The notes under the pieces are model-generated. The model searched no databases. It was not told the origin of the DNA and saw only the letters and a program-made list of their open reading frames with translations. DNA of 19,941 nt from DATKRB01 sp036501425 (GTDB lineage Bacteria; Actinomycetota; Acidimicrobiia; Acidimicrobiales; RAAP-2), in assembly GCA_036501425.1 (NCBI GenBank), contig DASYAI010000019.1, forward strand, positions 1 to 19,941. Direction: 5' to 3'. The position numbers were made by a program, and so were the translations under genes. Positions 7,842 through 13,863 of the stretch are shown here, piece by piece; within the stretch, counting starts at the first letter, position 1; every line of letters starts with the position of its first letter.

Positions 7842-8270
7842 TCAGAGCTCGACCCGCGGGCGGGTGGTGAACCCGAGGGAGGCCCCGGGGAGCGACTCGC
7901 CGTCGATGACCAGCCGCCAGACGAACCGGGTGCCCGGGGCGAGGGGGATCGGACCCAGATTGACCGCCAGCGCGACGTCGATGGGCGAGCCCTCGGGGAT
8001 CCCGACCGGTTGGGCCACGGTGAACTCGCCCCGCACCTCTACCGGCTGGAGGCCCTCGGGCGTCTCGACCATCACCGGCCGGCCGTCCGCGTCCTCCAAA
8101 AAGAGCTCCCAGTGATGCGCTGCGCCCGCCTCGTTCCAGTCGACGTCGATCTTCAACGCGACGGCCGACGGCACCGGGTCCGGGCCGGTCATGCTCCAGC
8201 CGCCGCCGAGCACGTAGAGCTTGCCGTCGGCAACTTGCGCGGCGTCACAGAGCAGCATCGTCACGTTCAC
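7842..8270 (-). CDS. DUF6941-like conserved protein
   Basis: 142 residues. The N-terminus MLLCDAAQVADGKLYVLGGGW matches, from memory, a family of small actinobacterial proteins annotated DUF6941, whose function is unknown. The rest is predominantly beta-strand (alternating VALKIDVDW, HHWELFLED, VEVRGEFTV, FVWRLVIDG), compatible with a beta-sandwich, with no catalytic motif, signal peptide or membrane segment. The GTG start at 8270 has no ribosome binding site but has TAACCT exactly 6 nt upstream, so it is probably leaderless. It is the first gene of a probable two-gene unit with mutY (6-nt gap) and diverges from the methyltransferase. Confidence 0.82.
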   Translation of the reverse strand: MNVTMLLCDAAQVADGKLYVLGGGWSMTGPDPVPSAVALKIDVDWNEAGAAHHWELFLEDADGRPVMVETPEGLQPVEVRGEFTVAQPVGIPEGSPIDVALAVNLGPIPLAPGTRFVWRLVIDGESLPGASLGFTTRPRVEL

Positions 8271-8276
8271 CCAATG

Positions 8277-8282
8277 AGGTTA
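8277..8282 (-). promoter_or_regulatory. Leaderless -10 element for the DUF6941-like gene and mutY
   Basis: TAACCT on the minus strand is followed by 6 nt (CATTGG) and then GTG at 8270. Hexamer and spacing are identical to those before the MBL-fold gene. A perfect palindrome, GGGAATTCCC (8290-8299), sits just upstream in the place of a -35 box. Confidence 0.55.
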
Positions 8283-8288
8283 CCCGGG

Positions 8289-8300
8289 GGGGAATTCCCG
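8289..8300. promoter_or_regulatory. Palindrome in the DUF6941/methyltransferase spacer
   Basis: GGGGAATTCCCG contains the perfect 10-bp palindrome GGGAATTCCC. It lies 7 nt upstream of the TAACCT -10 element, where a regulator could act. It matches the 12-mer GGGGATTTCCCC before sufB (3124-3135) at 10 of 12 positions. Its function is unknown. Confidence 0.3.
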
Positions 8301-8376
8301 AGGGGTCCTTCCCACCCGGCGCCGCACCCGCGCCGGGCACCCAGCGCCCGGCGCCCGGCGTTCCGCGCCACGGTCA

Positions 8377-8382
8377 TAGAGT
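8377..8382 (+). promoter_or_regulatory. -10-like element before the mini-ORF and methyltransferase
   Basis: TAGAGT (TANNNT type) lies 8 nt before ATG 8391. Transcription starting 7-9 nt after the hexamer would place the ATG at or within 2 nt of the 5' end. No clear -35 is present. Confidence 0.35.
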
Positions 8383-8390
8383 GCTGCGCG

Positions 8391-8420
8391 ATGGCTGAAC
8401 CGACCGGCGGCGACCGGTGA
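8391..8420 (+). CDS. Possible 9-codon leader ORF overlapping the methyltransferase start
   Basis: ATG 8391 opens a 9-residue frame (MAEPTGGDR) ending at TGA 8418-8420, which overlaps the GTG start of the methyltransferase (GTGA). It is preceded by a -10-like hexamer, so it may be read from a leaderless or near-leaderless transcript and feed ribosomes to the downstream gene, which lacks a ribosome binding site. The peptide itself suggests no function. It may instead be chance, or mark a frameshift at the real N-terminus of the methyltransferase. Confidence 0.35.
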   Translation: MAEPTGGDR

Positions 8421-9070
8421 GCGCGCTGCGGGGGCTGCGCGACGACGTCTACCGGCGCCCGCTGGCCACCGCGCTCGATCGTCTCGGCCTGACCGCCGGG
8501 TGGCGGTGCGTGGACGTGGGGGCGGGCGGGGGCGACGTGTCGGTGGCGCTGGCCGAGATCGTCGGCCAGGCCGGGCGGGTCTACGCCGTCGACGCCGACC
8601 CGTTGGCGCGCGACGAGGTGGCGCGCGCCGCAGCCGAGCACAGCCAGGTGGTGGCGCTCACCCAGGCGGGCGAGGACCTGGCGCTGCCCGAGCCGGTCGA
8701 CGTGGCGTTCTGCCGGTTCCTCCTCCTCCATGTGGCCGATCCGGCGCTGGTCCTGCGCAAGATGGCGGCGGCGGTGCGCCCGGGGGGCTGGGTGGTGGCC
8801 CAAGAGCCGATCACCACGGCGGGGCGGGTCGGCGGGGTGGCCCTGTCCATGCCCGATGCCCCGCACCCCGACGTGGGCGCCCTCCTGCCGGCTCTGGTCC
8901 GAGACGCCGGTCTCGAGCTGATCGACGCCTGGGCCGAGGCGCCCGCCGGCGTCGGACCGGGTCCGGTGACCGACTACCTGGCATCGCTCACCGGCGTCGA
9001 TCCCGACGACGACCCGGTCGTGCTGCCCCCCCTGGTCACCGTCGTCGGCCAGCGCCCCGTCGCCCACTGA
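8417..9070 (+). CDS. Class I SAM-dependent methyltransferase
   Basis: 217 residues. SAM motif I is VDVGAGGGD (residues 32-40). The acidic residue ending beta-2 is D59 or D61 (VYAVDADP). Motif II/III region is VDVAFCRFLLLHVADPALVLRKM, followed by a post-motif VRPGGWVVAQEP. This order is that of Methyltransf_25/UbiE-like small-molecule methyltransferases. The C-terminal part is shorter than in many relatives and includes the acidic segment GVDPDDDP. The substrate cannot be deduced. GTG 8417 is the first start after an in-frame stop at 8396-8398; there is no ribosome binding site, but a 9-codon ORF overlaps the start by GTGA, which suggests coupled translation. It converges on the CitE-like gene with a 43-nt gap. 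Confidence 0.85.
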   Translation: MSALRGLRDDVYRRPLATALDRLGLTAGWRCVDVGAGGGDVSVALAEIVGQAGRVYAVDADPLARDEVARAAAEHSQVVALTQAGEDLALPEPVDVAFCRFLLLHVADPALVLRKMAAAVRPGGWVVAQEPITTAGRVGGVALSMPDAPHPDVGALLPALVRDAGLELIDAWAEAPAGVGPGPVTDYLASLTGVDPDDDPVVLPPLVTVVGQRPVAH

Positions 9071-9086
9071 CGCGGCCCGACCCGCA

Positions 9087-9098
9087 CCCGCCGGCGGG
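9087..9098. terminator. GC palindrome between convergent genes
   Basis: CCCGCCGGCGGG is a perfect 12-bp palindrome in the 43-nt gap between the convergent methyltransferase and CitE-like genes. It has no loop to speak of and no T-tract, so a terminator role is only suggested by its position. Confidence 0.25.
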
Positions 9099-9113
9099 CG
9101 GTCCGGCGCCCGC

Positions 9114-10055
9114 TCAGGACGGGGCCGACCGCCCCAGGCCGGCCCGCTCCCCCCGGGCCACCAGCTTGAGCGCCATCTTGCGGCTGGCCTCGTCGATCAT
9201 CTCGTCGCCGAACATCACCGCGCCCTTGCCGGCGTCCTCGGTGGCCGACCGGTACGCGTCGACGATCTGCCACGCCCGGTCGAATTGCTCCTGGGTGGGC
9301 GAGTAGATCTCGTTCAGCACCCCCACCTGGTCCGGGGTCAGGGCCCACTTGCCGTCGAACCCGAGCAGCCGGCTGCGCTGGGCGTAGTCGCGCAGGCCCG
9401 CCTCGTCCCGCACGTAGAGGAACGGCCCGTCGACCACCTGGACACCCGCCGCCCGGCCCGCCAGCAGGAGCTTGGCGAACACGTAGTGGAAGTGGTCCCC
9501 CGGGTACCCCGGCACGTGCACCCCACCGGTCAGCACCGGCATCTCCAGCGAGGCGGCGAAATCCGCTGGACCGAAGACGATCGCCTCGAGCCGGGGCGAG
9601 GCGGCGCAGATCTCCTCGACCGCGTTCAGACCCTTGGCCGTCTCGATCTGCGCCTCGATGCCCAGGTGGCCGACCGGCAGGTCGCAGTTGCGCTCCACCT
9701 GGGTCAGCAGGAGATCGAGCGCCACGACCTCGGCCGCGCTCTGGACCTTGGGGAGCATCACCTCGTCGAGCCGGGGCCCGGCGTGCCCCACGACCTCGAT
9801 CACGTCCCCGTAGGTCCACGGCGAGTCCCAGGCGTTGACCCGGACACAGAGCACCCGGTCGTCCCAGGGCAGCTCCCGCACCGCGTCGACCACCTTGGCC
9901 CGGGCCGCCAGCTTCTCCCCCGGGGCCACGGAGTCCTCGAGGTCGAAGAACGTCATGTCGGCGCCGACCGACGGGGCCTTGGACACGAACCGGTCGTTGG
10001 ACGCCGGGGTCGAGATGCACGATCGCCGGGGGAGGTCGCGCGTGCGTGCGGACAC
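9114..10055 (-). CDS. HpcH/HpaI-type CoA ester lyase (malyl-CoA/citramalyl-CoA lyase-like, CitE family)
   Basis: 313 residues. The family cleaves or forms beta-hydroxyacyl-CoA thioesters in a TIM barrel. DLEDSVAPGEK (residues 38-48), the CoA-contact segment VLCVRVNAWDSPW (around R72), MLPKV (100-104), the Mg ligand E138 (IEAQIETAKG) and the second Mg ligand D165 (FGPADFAASL) are all present. The later blocks DGPFLYVRDEAG, GFDGKWALTPDQ and a C-terminal GDEMIDEASRKMA resemble L-malyl-CoA/beta-methylmalyl-CoA lyases more than citrate lyase CitE. Likely products are acetyl-CoA or propionyl-CoA plus glyoxylate, but the substrate is not determined by the sequence alone. GTG 10055 has no ribosome binding site; TAGCAT lies 6 nt upstream, so the mRNA is probably leaderless. 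No other gene of a malyl-CoA pathway is in the window. Confidence 0.87.
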   Translation of the reverse strand: MSARTRDLPRRSCISTPASNDRFVSKAPSVGADMTFFDLEDSVAPGEKLAARAKVVDAVRELPWDDRVLCVRVNAWDSPWTYGDVIEVVGHAGPRLDEVMLPKVQSAAEVVALDLLLTQVERNCDLPVGHLGIEAQIETAKGLNAVEEICAASPRLEAIVFGPADFAASLEMPVLTGGVHVPGYPGDHFHYVFAKLLLAGRAAGVQVVDGPFLYVRDEAGLRDYAQRSRLLGFDGKWALTPDQVGVLNEIYSPTQEQFDRAWQIVDAYRSATEDAGKGAVMFGDEMIDEASRKMALKLVARGERAGLGRSAPS

Positions 10056-10061
10056 GGGCCG

Positions 10062-10067
10062 ATGCTA
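10062..10067 (-). promoter_or_regulatory. Leaderless -10 element for the CitE-like gene
   Basis: TAGCAT on the minus strand (TANNNT type) is followed by exactly 6 nt (CGGCCC) and the GTG start at 10055. The spacing equals that of the two TAACCT elements further left. No good -35 is visible. Confidence 0.5.
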
Positions 10068-10173
10068 CCCGGGTGGGTGCGGCCAAAACTTCTCGGCACT
10101 GCAACAAAGGGGCGCGGCCTGGGCGTTGCTACGTCCGGTACGACCCGGGGTCGGCGGGTGGCGGGCGAAATGG

Positions 10174-10202
10174 TTGCCCTGCCCGGACGGGGCGGGTAAA
10201 GA
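10174..10202 (+). promoter_or_regulatory. Candidate promoter for the NlpC/P60 hydrolase
   Basis: TTGCCC (10174-10179), a 17-nt spacer and TAAAGA (10197-10202) form a plausible promoter. The -10 overlaps ATG 10202, so transcription would begin near 10209; if this promoter is used, translation must start downstream, for example at GTG 10214 or GTG 10259. Confidence 0.35.
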
Positions 10203-11377
10203 TGTCCGGCATTGTGACTGACGGAGAGGGGCTGGAAAGCCACTCGACGCCGCGGCTCGTGACGCGCGCCCGGCGCCGCCGCGCCGCCGTGGCGCCGGTG
10301 CTGGCGGTGATCGTGGCGTCCTCGTCGGCGGCGCTCGGGGCGGCCTGGACCAGCGCCGCGCCGGCCGGCGCGGTGACCCTCGCCACCGCGCAGGCCCAGG
10401 CCTCGGCGCTCGAGGCGCAGATCGAAGCCACCGGGCAGCGGATCTCGGCCCTGGGCCAGCAGTACGACAAGGCCGAGGCCCAGGTCACCACCCTGCAGGC
10501 GCAGATCACCACCACCCGGACCGAGATCGCCAGCGACCAGCAGCGGGTGGACAAGGACCGGGCGACCCTGGCCAAGGCGGCCCTCAACGCCTTCGTGAAC
10601 GACGGGGAGGCCGAGAGCCAGAACCCGATCTTCGCCGGGAACCAGCGGAGCCTGGCCCAGCAGCAGGAGTACTCCGCCCAGGCCGAGGGGGACGTCACGG
10701 TCGCCGTGGACGACCTGCACACCGACCAGGCCAAGCTGGGCAGCCAGGTCGCCACGCTCGACGCCGAGCACCAGCAGGCCCAGGGGGCCCTCACCGCCGC
10801 CAGCAACGCCCAGGCGGCGGCCAACGCCCAGGCCCACCAGCAGCAGGCGGCGCTGGCGCAGGTGAAGGGCCAGATCCAGACGCTGGTGGCCCAGCAGCAG
10901 GCCGCCCAGGCAGCGGCGGCCCGCCAGGCGGCCCTGGCCAAGATCGCCGCCCAGCACAACGTGCTCGCATCCGCCTCCGCCCCAGCCGGCTCGTCGCGCA
11001 ACCTCCCACCGCCGCCCTCCTCGGGCGGCGCCGGAGGCGCTGCCGTGGCAGCGGCCGAAACCTACCTGGGCGTGCCCTACGTCTGGGGCGGGGCCAGCCG
11101 GAGCGGGGTGGACTGCTCGGGCCTGACCATGCTCGCCTGGGGCGCCGCCGGCGTCTCGCTCCCCCACTACTCGGGCGGCCAGATGTCCGACAGCACCCCG
11201 GTCCCGGTCGCCGACCTCGAGCCGGGCGACCTGCTCTTCTACGGCCCCGGCGGGAGCGAGCACGTGGCCATGTACATCGGCGGCGGCGAGATGATCGAGG
11301 CGCCCTACACCGGGGCCACCGTGCACATCACCGGCCTGCGGCTGAGCGGAGGGTTCGTGGGAGCGGGCCGGCCCTGA
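10202..11377 (+). CDS. Secreted NlpC/P60 (C40) peptidoglycan hydrolase, RipA-like
   Basis: 391 residues from ATG 10202. After a basic n-region (RARRRR, residues 22-27) comes a hydrophobic stretch (VAPVLAVIVASSSAALGAA), probably a signal peptide. Residues about 60-280 are Gln/Ala-rich heptad-like coiled coil, and after a Pro-rich linker (NLPPPPSSGG) the last 110 residues form a C40 peptidase. Catalytic residues are C305 (DCSGL), H354 (EHVAMYIGGG) and E366 (MIEAP). The Cys-His and His-Glu spacings (49 and 12) equal those of M. tuberculosis RipA (C383, H432, E444). It should cleave D-Glu-meso-DAP stem-peptide bonds outside the cell, with the coiled coil restraining or positioning it. The start is uncertain: a candidate -10 overlaps ATG 10202, and GTG 10259 would give a more conventional signal peptide. 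It diverges from the CitE-like gene. Confidence 0.92.
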   Translation: MSGIVTDGEGLESHSTPRLVTRARRRRAAVAPVLAVIVASSSAALGAAWTSAAPAGAVTLATAQAQASALEAQIEATGQRISALGQQYDKAEAQVTTLQAQITTTRTEIASDQQRVDKDRATLAKAALNAFVNDGEAESQNPIFAGNQRSLAQQQEYSAQAEGDVTVAVDDLHTDQAKLGSQVATLDAEHQQAQGALTAASNAQAAANAQAHQQQAALAQVKGQIQTLVAQQQAAQAAAARQAALAKIAAQHNVLASASAPAGSSRNLPPPPSSGGAGGAAVAAAETYLGVPYVWGGASRSGVDCSGLTMLAWGAAGVSLPHYSGGQMSDSTPVPVADLEPGDLLFYGPGGSEHVAMYIGGGEMIEAPYTGATVHITGLRLSGGFVGAGRP

Positions 11378-11400
11378 GGCCGGGCGACGGTGGGCCATAC

Positions 11401-11452
11401 TGAGCGGAGCACCCGCTCGCCGTGGAGCTGAGCGGCGCACCCGCTCGCCATG
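11401..11452. repeat. Tandem duplication carrying the lgt-like start codon
   Basis: The 24 nt at 11401-11424 recur at 11429-11452 with two mismatches, offset by 28 nt. The first copy ends in GTG and the second in ATG, the start of the lgt-like gene. As 28 is not a multiple of 3, the GTG copy is in a different frame. Confidence 0.85.
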
Positions 11453-12379
11453 AGACCGATCCCCGTCGCCTTCCACATCGGCCCGCTCGACGTCCACACC
11501 TACGGCATCGGCCTGGCCGTCGCCTTCTGGTTCGGGTACCGCTACTTCGAGCGGCGGCTGGAGCAGCGGGGCTACCGCACCGACTGGGTGGGTCCGATGT
11601 TCGCCTGGGTGGTGCTGGGCGCGGTCGTCGGGGCCCGGGCCCTCCACGTGCTGTCGAACCTCGGCTACTACTCGGCCCACCCGGCCGACGTGCTGGCGGT
11701 CTGGCACGGTGGGCTCTCCTCGTTCGGCGGGCTGCTGGTGGCGGTCCCGACGGGCGTGCTCATCGCCCGCCGGAGGTGCCCGGAGCTGCCGCTGCGGCGG
11801 GCCCTCGACCTGGTGGCCCCGGTGCTGCTCGCCGCCTGGGCCCTGGGGCGGCTGCTCGGTCCCCAGCTGATGGTGGCCGGCGGGGGCCACCGCACCAACC
11901 AGTGGTTCGGGATGTACTACGCCGGCCAGGTGGGCAAGCGGATCCCGGTGCCGATCATCCAGGCGGTGGAGGATCTCGGGGTCTTCTGCCTCCTGCTCCT
12001 CCTCGAGCGCCGGCTGGGCCGCCGGCGGGACGGCGCGGTGCGGACCGGCGCCCCGAGCGGCGCCGTGCTGGGCACCGCCATGGTGCTCTGGGGGATCGAG
12101 CGCACCGTCGACGAGCACCTCTGGCTCGGGGAGGACGGCCACCTGGGCTCGCTGCTGGTGCAGCTGGCGGGCATCGGCCTGGTGATCGGCGGCCTGTCCC
12201 TGCTGGTGGTGACCAGGCGGCGATGGACCCGGTGGCTCGACGCCGGGGCACCCGCCGGGCGCCCGGGGGCGCCGGCGGGGGTTCAGACCCCGCCGCTCGA
12301 CCCGGTCCCGCCCGGCCCTCCAGCAGTCGCCGACCCCGAGGCGGTGGTGCTCAGACCGTCGCCAGGTGCTCGAGGATGA
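11450..12379 (+). CDS. lgt: Divergent prolipoprotein diacylglyceryl transferase (Lgt) family protein
   Basis: 309 residues, a polytopic membrane protein with about seven hydrophobic segments. Lgt moves a diacylglyceryl group from phosphatidylglycerol to the lipobox cysteine of prolipoproteins. Family features are the N-terminal IGPLDVHTYGIGLAVAF, the GARALHVL segment, WHGGLSSFGGL (residues 85-95), GRLLGPQL with R134 in the place of E. coli R143, and a late GIERTVDEHLWL (R218). However the usual GRIGNF-N-E block is changed: the position of catalytic Asn146 appears to be Gly, Glu151 appears to be Val, and the usual HPSQLYE is RIPVPIIQAVED. It may therefore be a paralogue with altered activity. 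The C-terminal 45 residues are Pro/Ala-rich tail. No ribosome binding site precedes ATG 11450. Its end overlaps the convergent alpha/beta hydrolase by 29 nt. Confidence 0.75.
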   Translation: MRPIPVAFHIGPLDVHTYGIGLAVAFWFGYRYFERRLEQRGYRTDWVGPMFAWVVLGAVVGARALHVLSNLGYYSAHPADVLAVWHGGLSSFGGLLVAVPTGVLIARRRCPELPLRRALDLVAPVLLAAWALGRLLGPQLMVAGGGHRTNQWFGMYYAGQVGKRIPVPIIQAVEDLGVFCLLLLLERRLGRRRDGAVRTGAPSGAVLGTAMVLWGIERTVDEHLWLGEDGHLGSLLVQLAGIGLVIGGLSLLVVTRRRWTRWLDAGAPAGRPGAPAGVQTPPLDPVPPGPPAVADPEAVVLRPSPGARG

Positions 12380-13202
12380 GCCGGGCCAGCTCCTCGGGCG
12401 CCTGCTCGGGCACCCAGTGGCTGATGCCCTCCATCACCGCGAAGACGTAGCGGCCGGCCACGAACTCCGACGTGCCCTCCGCCGCCGCCCGCCCGAGGGC
12501 CGAGTCACCGGTCGACCACACGTAGAGGGTCGGGACCACGATCGGCGGCAGGCCGTCGATCTCGACCCCGTCGGCCCGGTACCAGTTGATCGCCGCCCGC
12601 AGGGCGCCGGGCGCGGTGAGGGTGGCCACGTACTCGTCGGCCACCGACGTCGCCAGGTCGGCCGGCCGGAACAGGGCCCGGATGCCCGACCCCTGCCCGT
12701 CGGGACCGAGCAGCAGCCGCTCGGGCTCCTCGGGCCGCCGGAACAGGTCGATGTAGTGCGACCGCTCGGCGTCGGGATCGGCTCCCGAGGCGGCCAGGCG
12801 CAGGGCGTCGGGATGCGGGGTCGACACCACGCTGAGGCTCCGGACCCGCTCGGCGTGGCGGGCGGCGACGGCCCAGGCCACCCGGCCGCCCCAGTCGTGC
12901 CCCACCAGGTCGAAGGTGGCCATGTCCATGGTGTCGGCGATCGCCAGCACGTCGGCCACCAGGTGGGGCATGGCGTACTGGTCGACCTCGTCGGGTCGGG
13001 CCCCCGGGGCGTACCCCCGCTGGTCGGGCGCCACCGCCCGGTACCCCTCGGCACCCAACGCCTCGAGCACGACGTGCCACGACCACGACGTCTGGGGGAA
13101 CCCGTGCAGCAAGAGGACCGGGCGCCCGGTCGCCGGGCCGGCGGCGCGGGCGGTGAAGGTCATCCCGTTCGCGTCGATCTGGAGGCGCTCCACGTCGGTC
13201 AA
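12351..13202 (-). CDS. Alpha/beta hydrolase, epoxide hydrolase/haloalkane dehalogenase-like
   Basis: 283 residues. The oxyanion motif HGFPQTSWSW is at residues 33-42, and the nucleophile elbow is GHDWGG with Asp103, so the nucleophile is Asp rather than Ser. The likely acid and base are D233 (WSTGDSALG) and H262 (GISHWVPEQAPEE). APDQRGYAPGARP and the C-terminal layout are those of soluble epoxide hydrolases. A cap-domain Tyr (Y150 in SHYIDLF, or Y208 in NWYRADG) could activate an epoxide. The physiological substrate is unknown; a dehalogenase-like role is less likely but not excluded. The first start in frame is TTG 13202 without a ribosome binding site; GTG 13193 is an alternative. It is probably cytosolic. 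It overlaps the lgt-like gene at the 3' end (convergent). Confidence 0.85.
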   Translation of the reverse strand: MTDVERLQIDANGMTFTARAAGPATGRPVLLLHGFPQTSWSWHVVLEALGAEGYRAVAPDQRGYAPGARPDEVDQYAMPHLVADVLAIADTMDMATFDLVGHDWGGRVAWAVAARHAERVRSLSVVSTPHPDALRLAASGADPDAERSHYIDLFRRPEEPERLLLGPDGQGSGIRALFRPADLATSVADEYVATLTAPGALRAAINWYRADGVEIDGLPPIVVPTLYVWSTGDSALGRAAAEGTSEFVAGRYVFAVMEGISHWVPEQAPEELARLILEHLATV

Positions 13203-13296
13203 CGACCGCCGACCGCCCGGCGACCGCCACCCGCCGAGGACCCCGATCCGTTCGAGGACCTGACCTCCCGCCCGGGGTCGGCCACAGGAGGTCCGG

Positions 13297-13851
13297 CTAC
13301 TCGGCCAGGGCGGCCCCGCCCAACGCGGCCCCGGCCGACGCGGTCCCGTCGGGCGCCGGGACGAGCGCGGCCCCCGCGCCGGTCTGCTCGACCGGCTGGC
13401 GCAGGAGGGCTTCGGGCACCGATGCGACGAGCGCTTGGCGGCGGCCGTAGCTGTGGGCCACGCCGGCGAACCGACGGGACCGGTCGGCGACCACGGTTGC
13501 CGGCGGCGCCTCGTCGAGGAACCCGAACAGCCTCAAGGCCATCTCGACGTCGTAGATGGTCGGCGCCCGCCCGAAGAGCCCGGCCCGGCGCGACGCCAGC
13601 TGGGCACAGCCGACGATCACGTCGTGGGCCGACTCGCCGGCGGCCAGGCGCAAGCGGTCCTCGAACCGCCCGGCCACCAGCAGCGCGTACCCCTGGTCGG
13701 GCCCCGGCGTGCCGAACCCCGCCCCGCCCTGGCGCCGCGGCCCCTTCTGGTCCCCGGGGCGCGACGGGAGCCACCGGCCCGGCACCTCCAGCTGGCGCGC
13801 CCCTCGGACCTGGTCGGATTCGGGGATCGGGACGAACGAGGGCTGGGTCAT
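13297..13851 (-). CDS. Conserved protein of unknown function downstream of cimA
   Basis: 184 residues; I do not recognise a named domain. The conserved-looking part lies between residues 17 and 150: GARQLEVPGRWLPSRPGDQ, GFGTPGPDQGYALLVAGRFEDRL, GESAHDVIVGCAQLASRRAGLFGRAPTIYDVEMALRLFGFLDE, then VPEALLRQP. The last 25 residues are Ala/Gly-rich. There is no signal peptide, and no membrane segment or metal motif. ATG 13851 lies 12 nt after the stop of cimA and has only a weak purine stretch, so it is probably the last gene of the leuB-ilvE-cimA unit. I have the impression that similar proteins accompany cimA in related actinobacteria, which would hint at a link to branched-chain amino acid synthesis, but this is from memory. 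Confidence 0.75.
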   Translation of the reverse strand: MTQPSFVPIPESDQVRGARQLEVPGRWLPSRPGDQKGPRRQGGAGFGTPGPDQGYALLVAGRFEDRLRLAAGESAHDVIVGCAQLASRRAGLFGRAPTIYDVEMALRLFGFLDEAPPATVVADRSRRFAGVAHSYGRRQALVASVPEALLRQPVEQTGAGAALVPAPDGTASAGAALGGAALAE

Positions 13852-13863
13852 CGCCCGCTGAGG

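Noticed and set aside
10056..10201. Possible riboswitch (for example c-di-AMP type) before the cell-wall hydrolase
   Set aside because: Such elements often precede actinobacterial hydrolases, but I could not find the conserved cores here and the candidate promoter leaves no room for a leader.
9953..12142. 729-codon minus-strand frame opposite the NlpC/P60 and lgt-like genes
   Set aside because: Antisense to two clear genes with recognised catalytic motifs; composition is low complexity.
13262..13293. Inverted repeat GACCTCC/GGAGGTC between the 184-residue protein and the alpha/beta hydrolase
   Set aside because: A 7-bp stem with an 18-nt loop and no T-tract is expected by chance in DNA this GC-rich.
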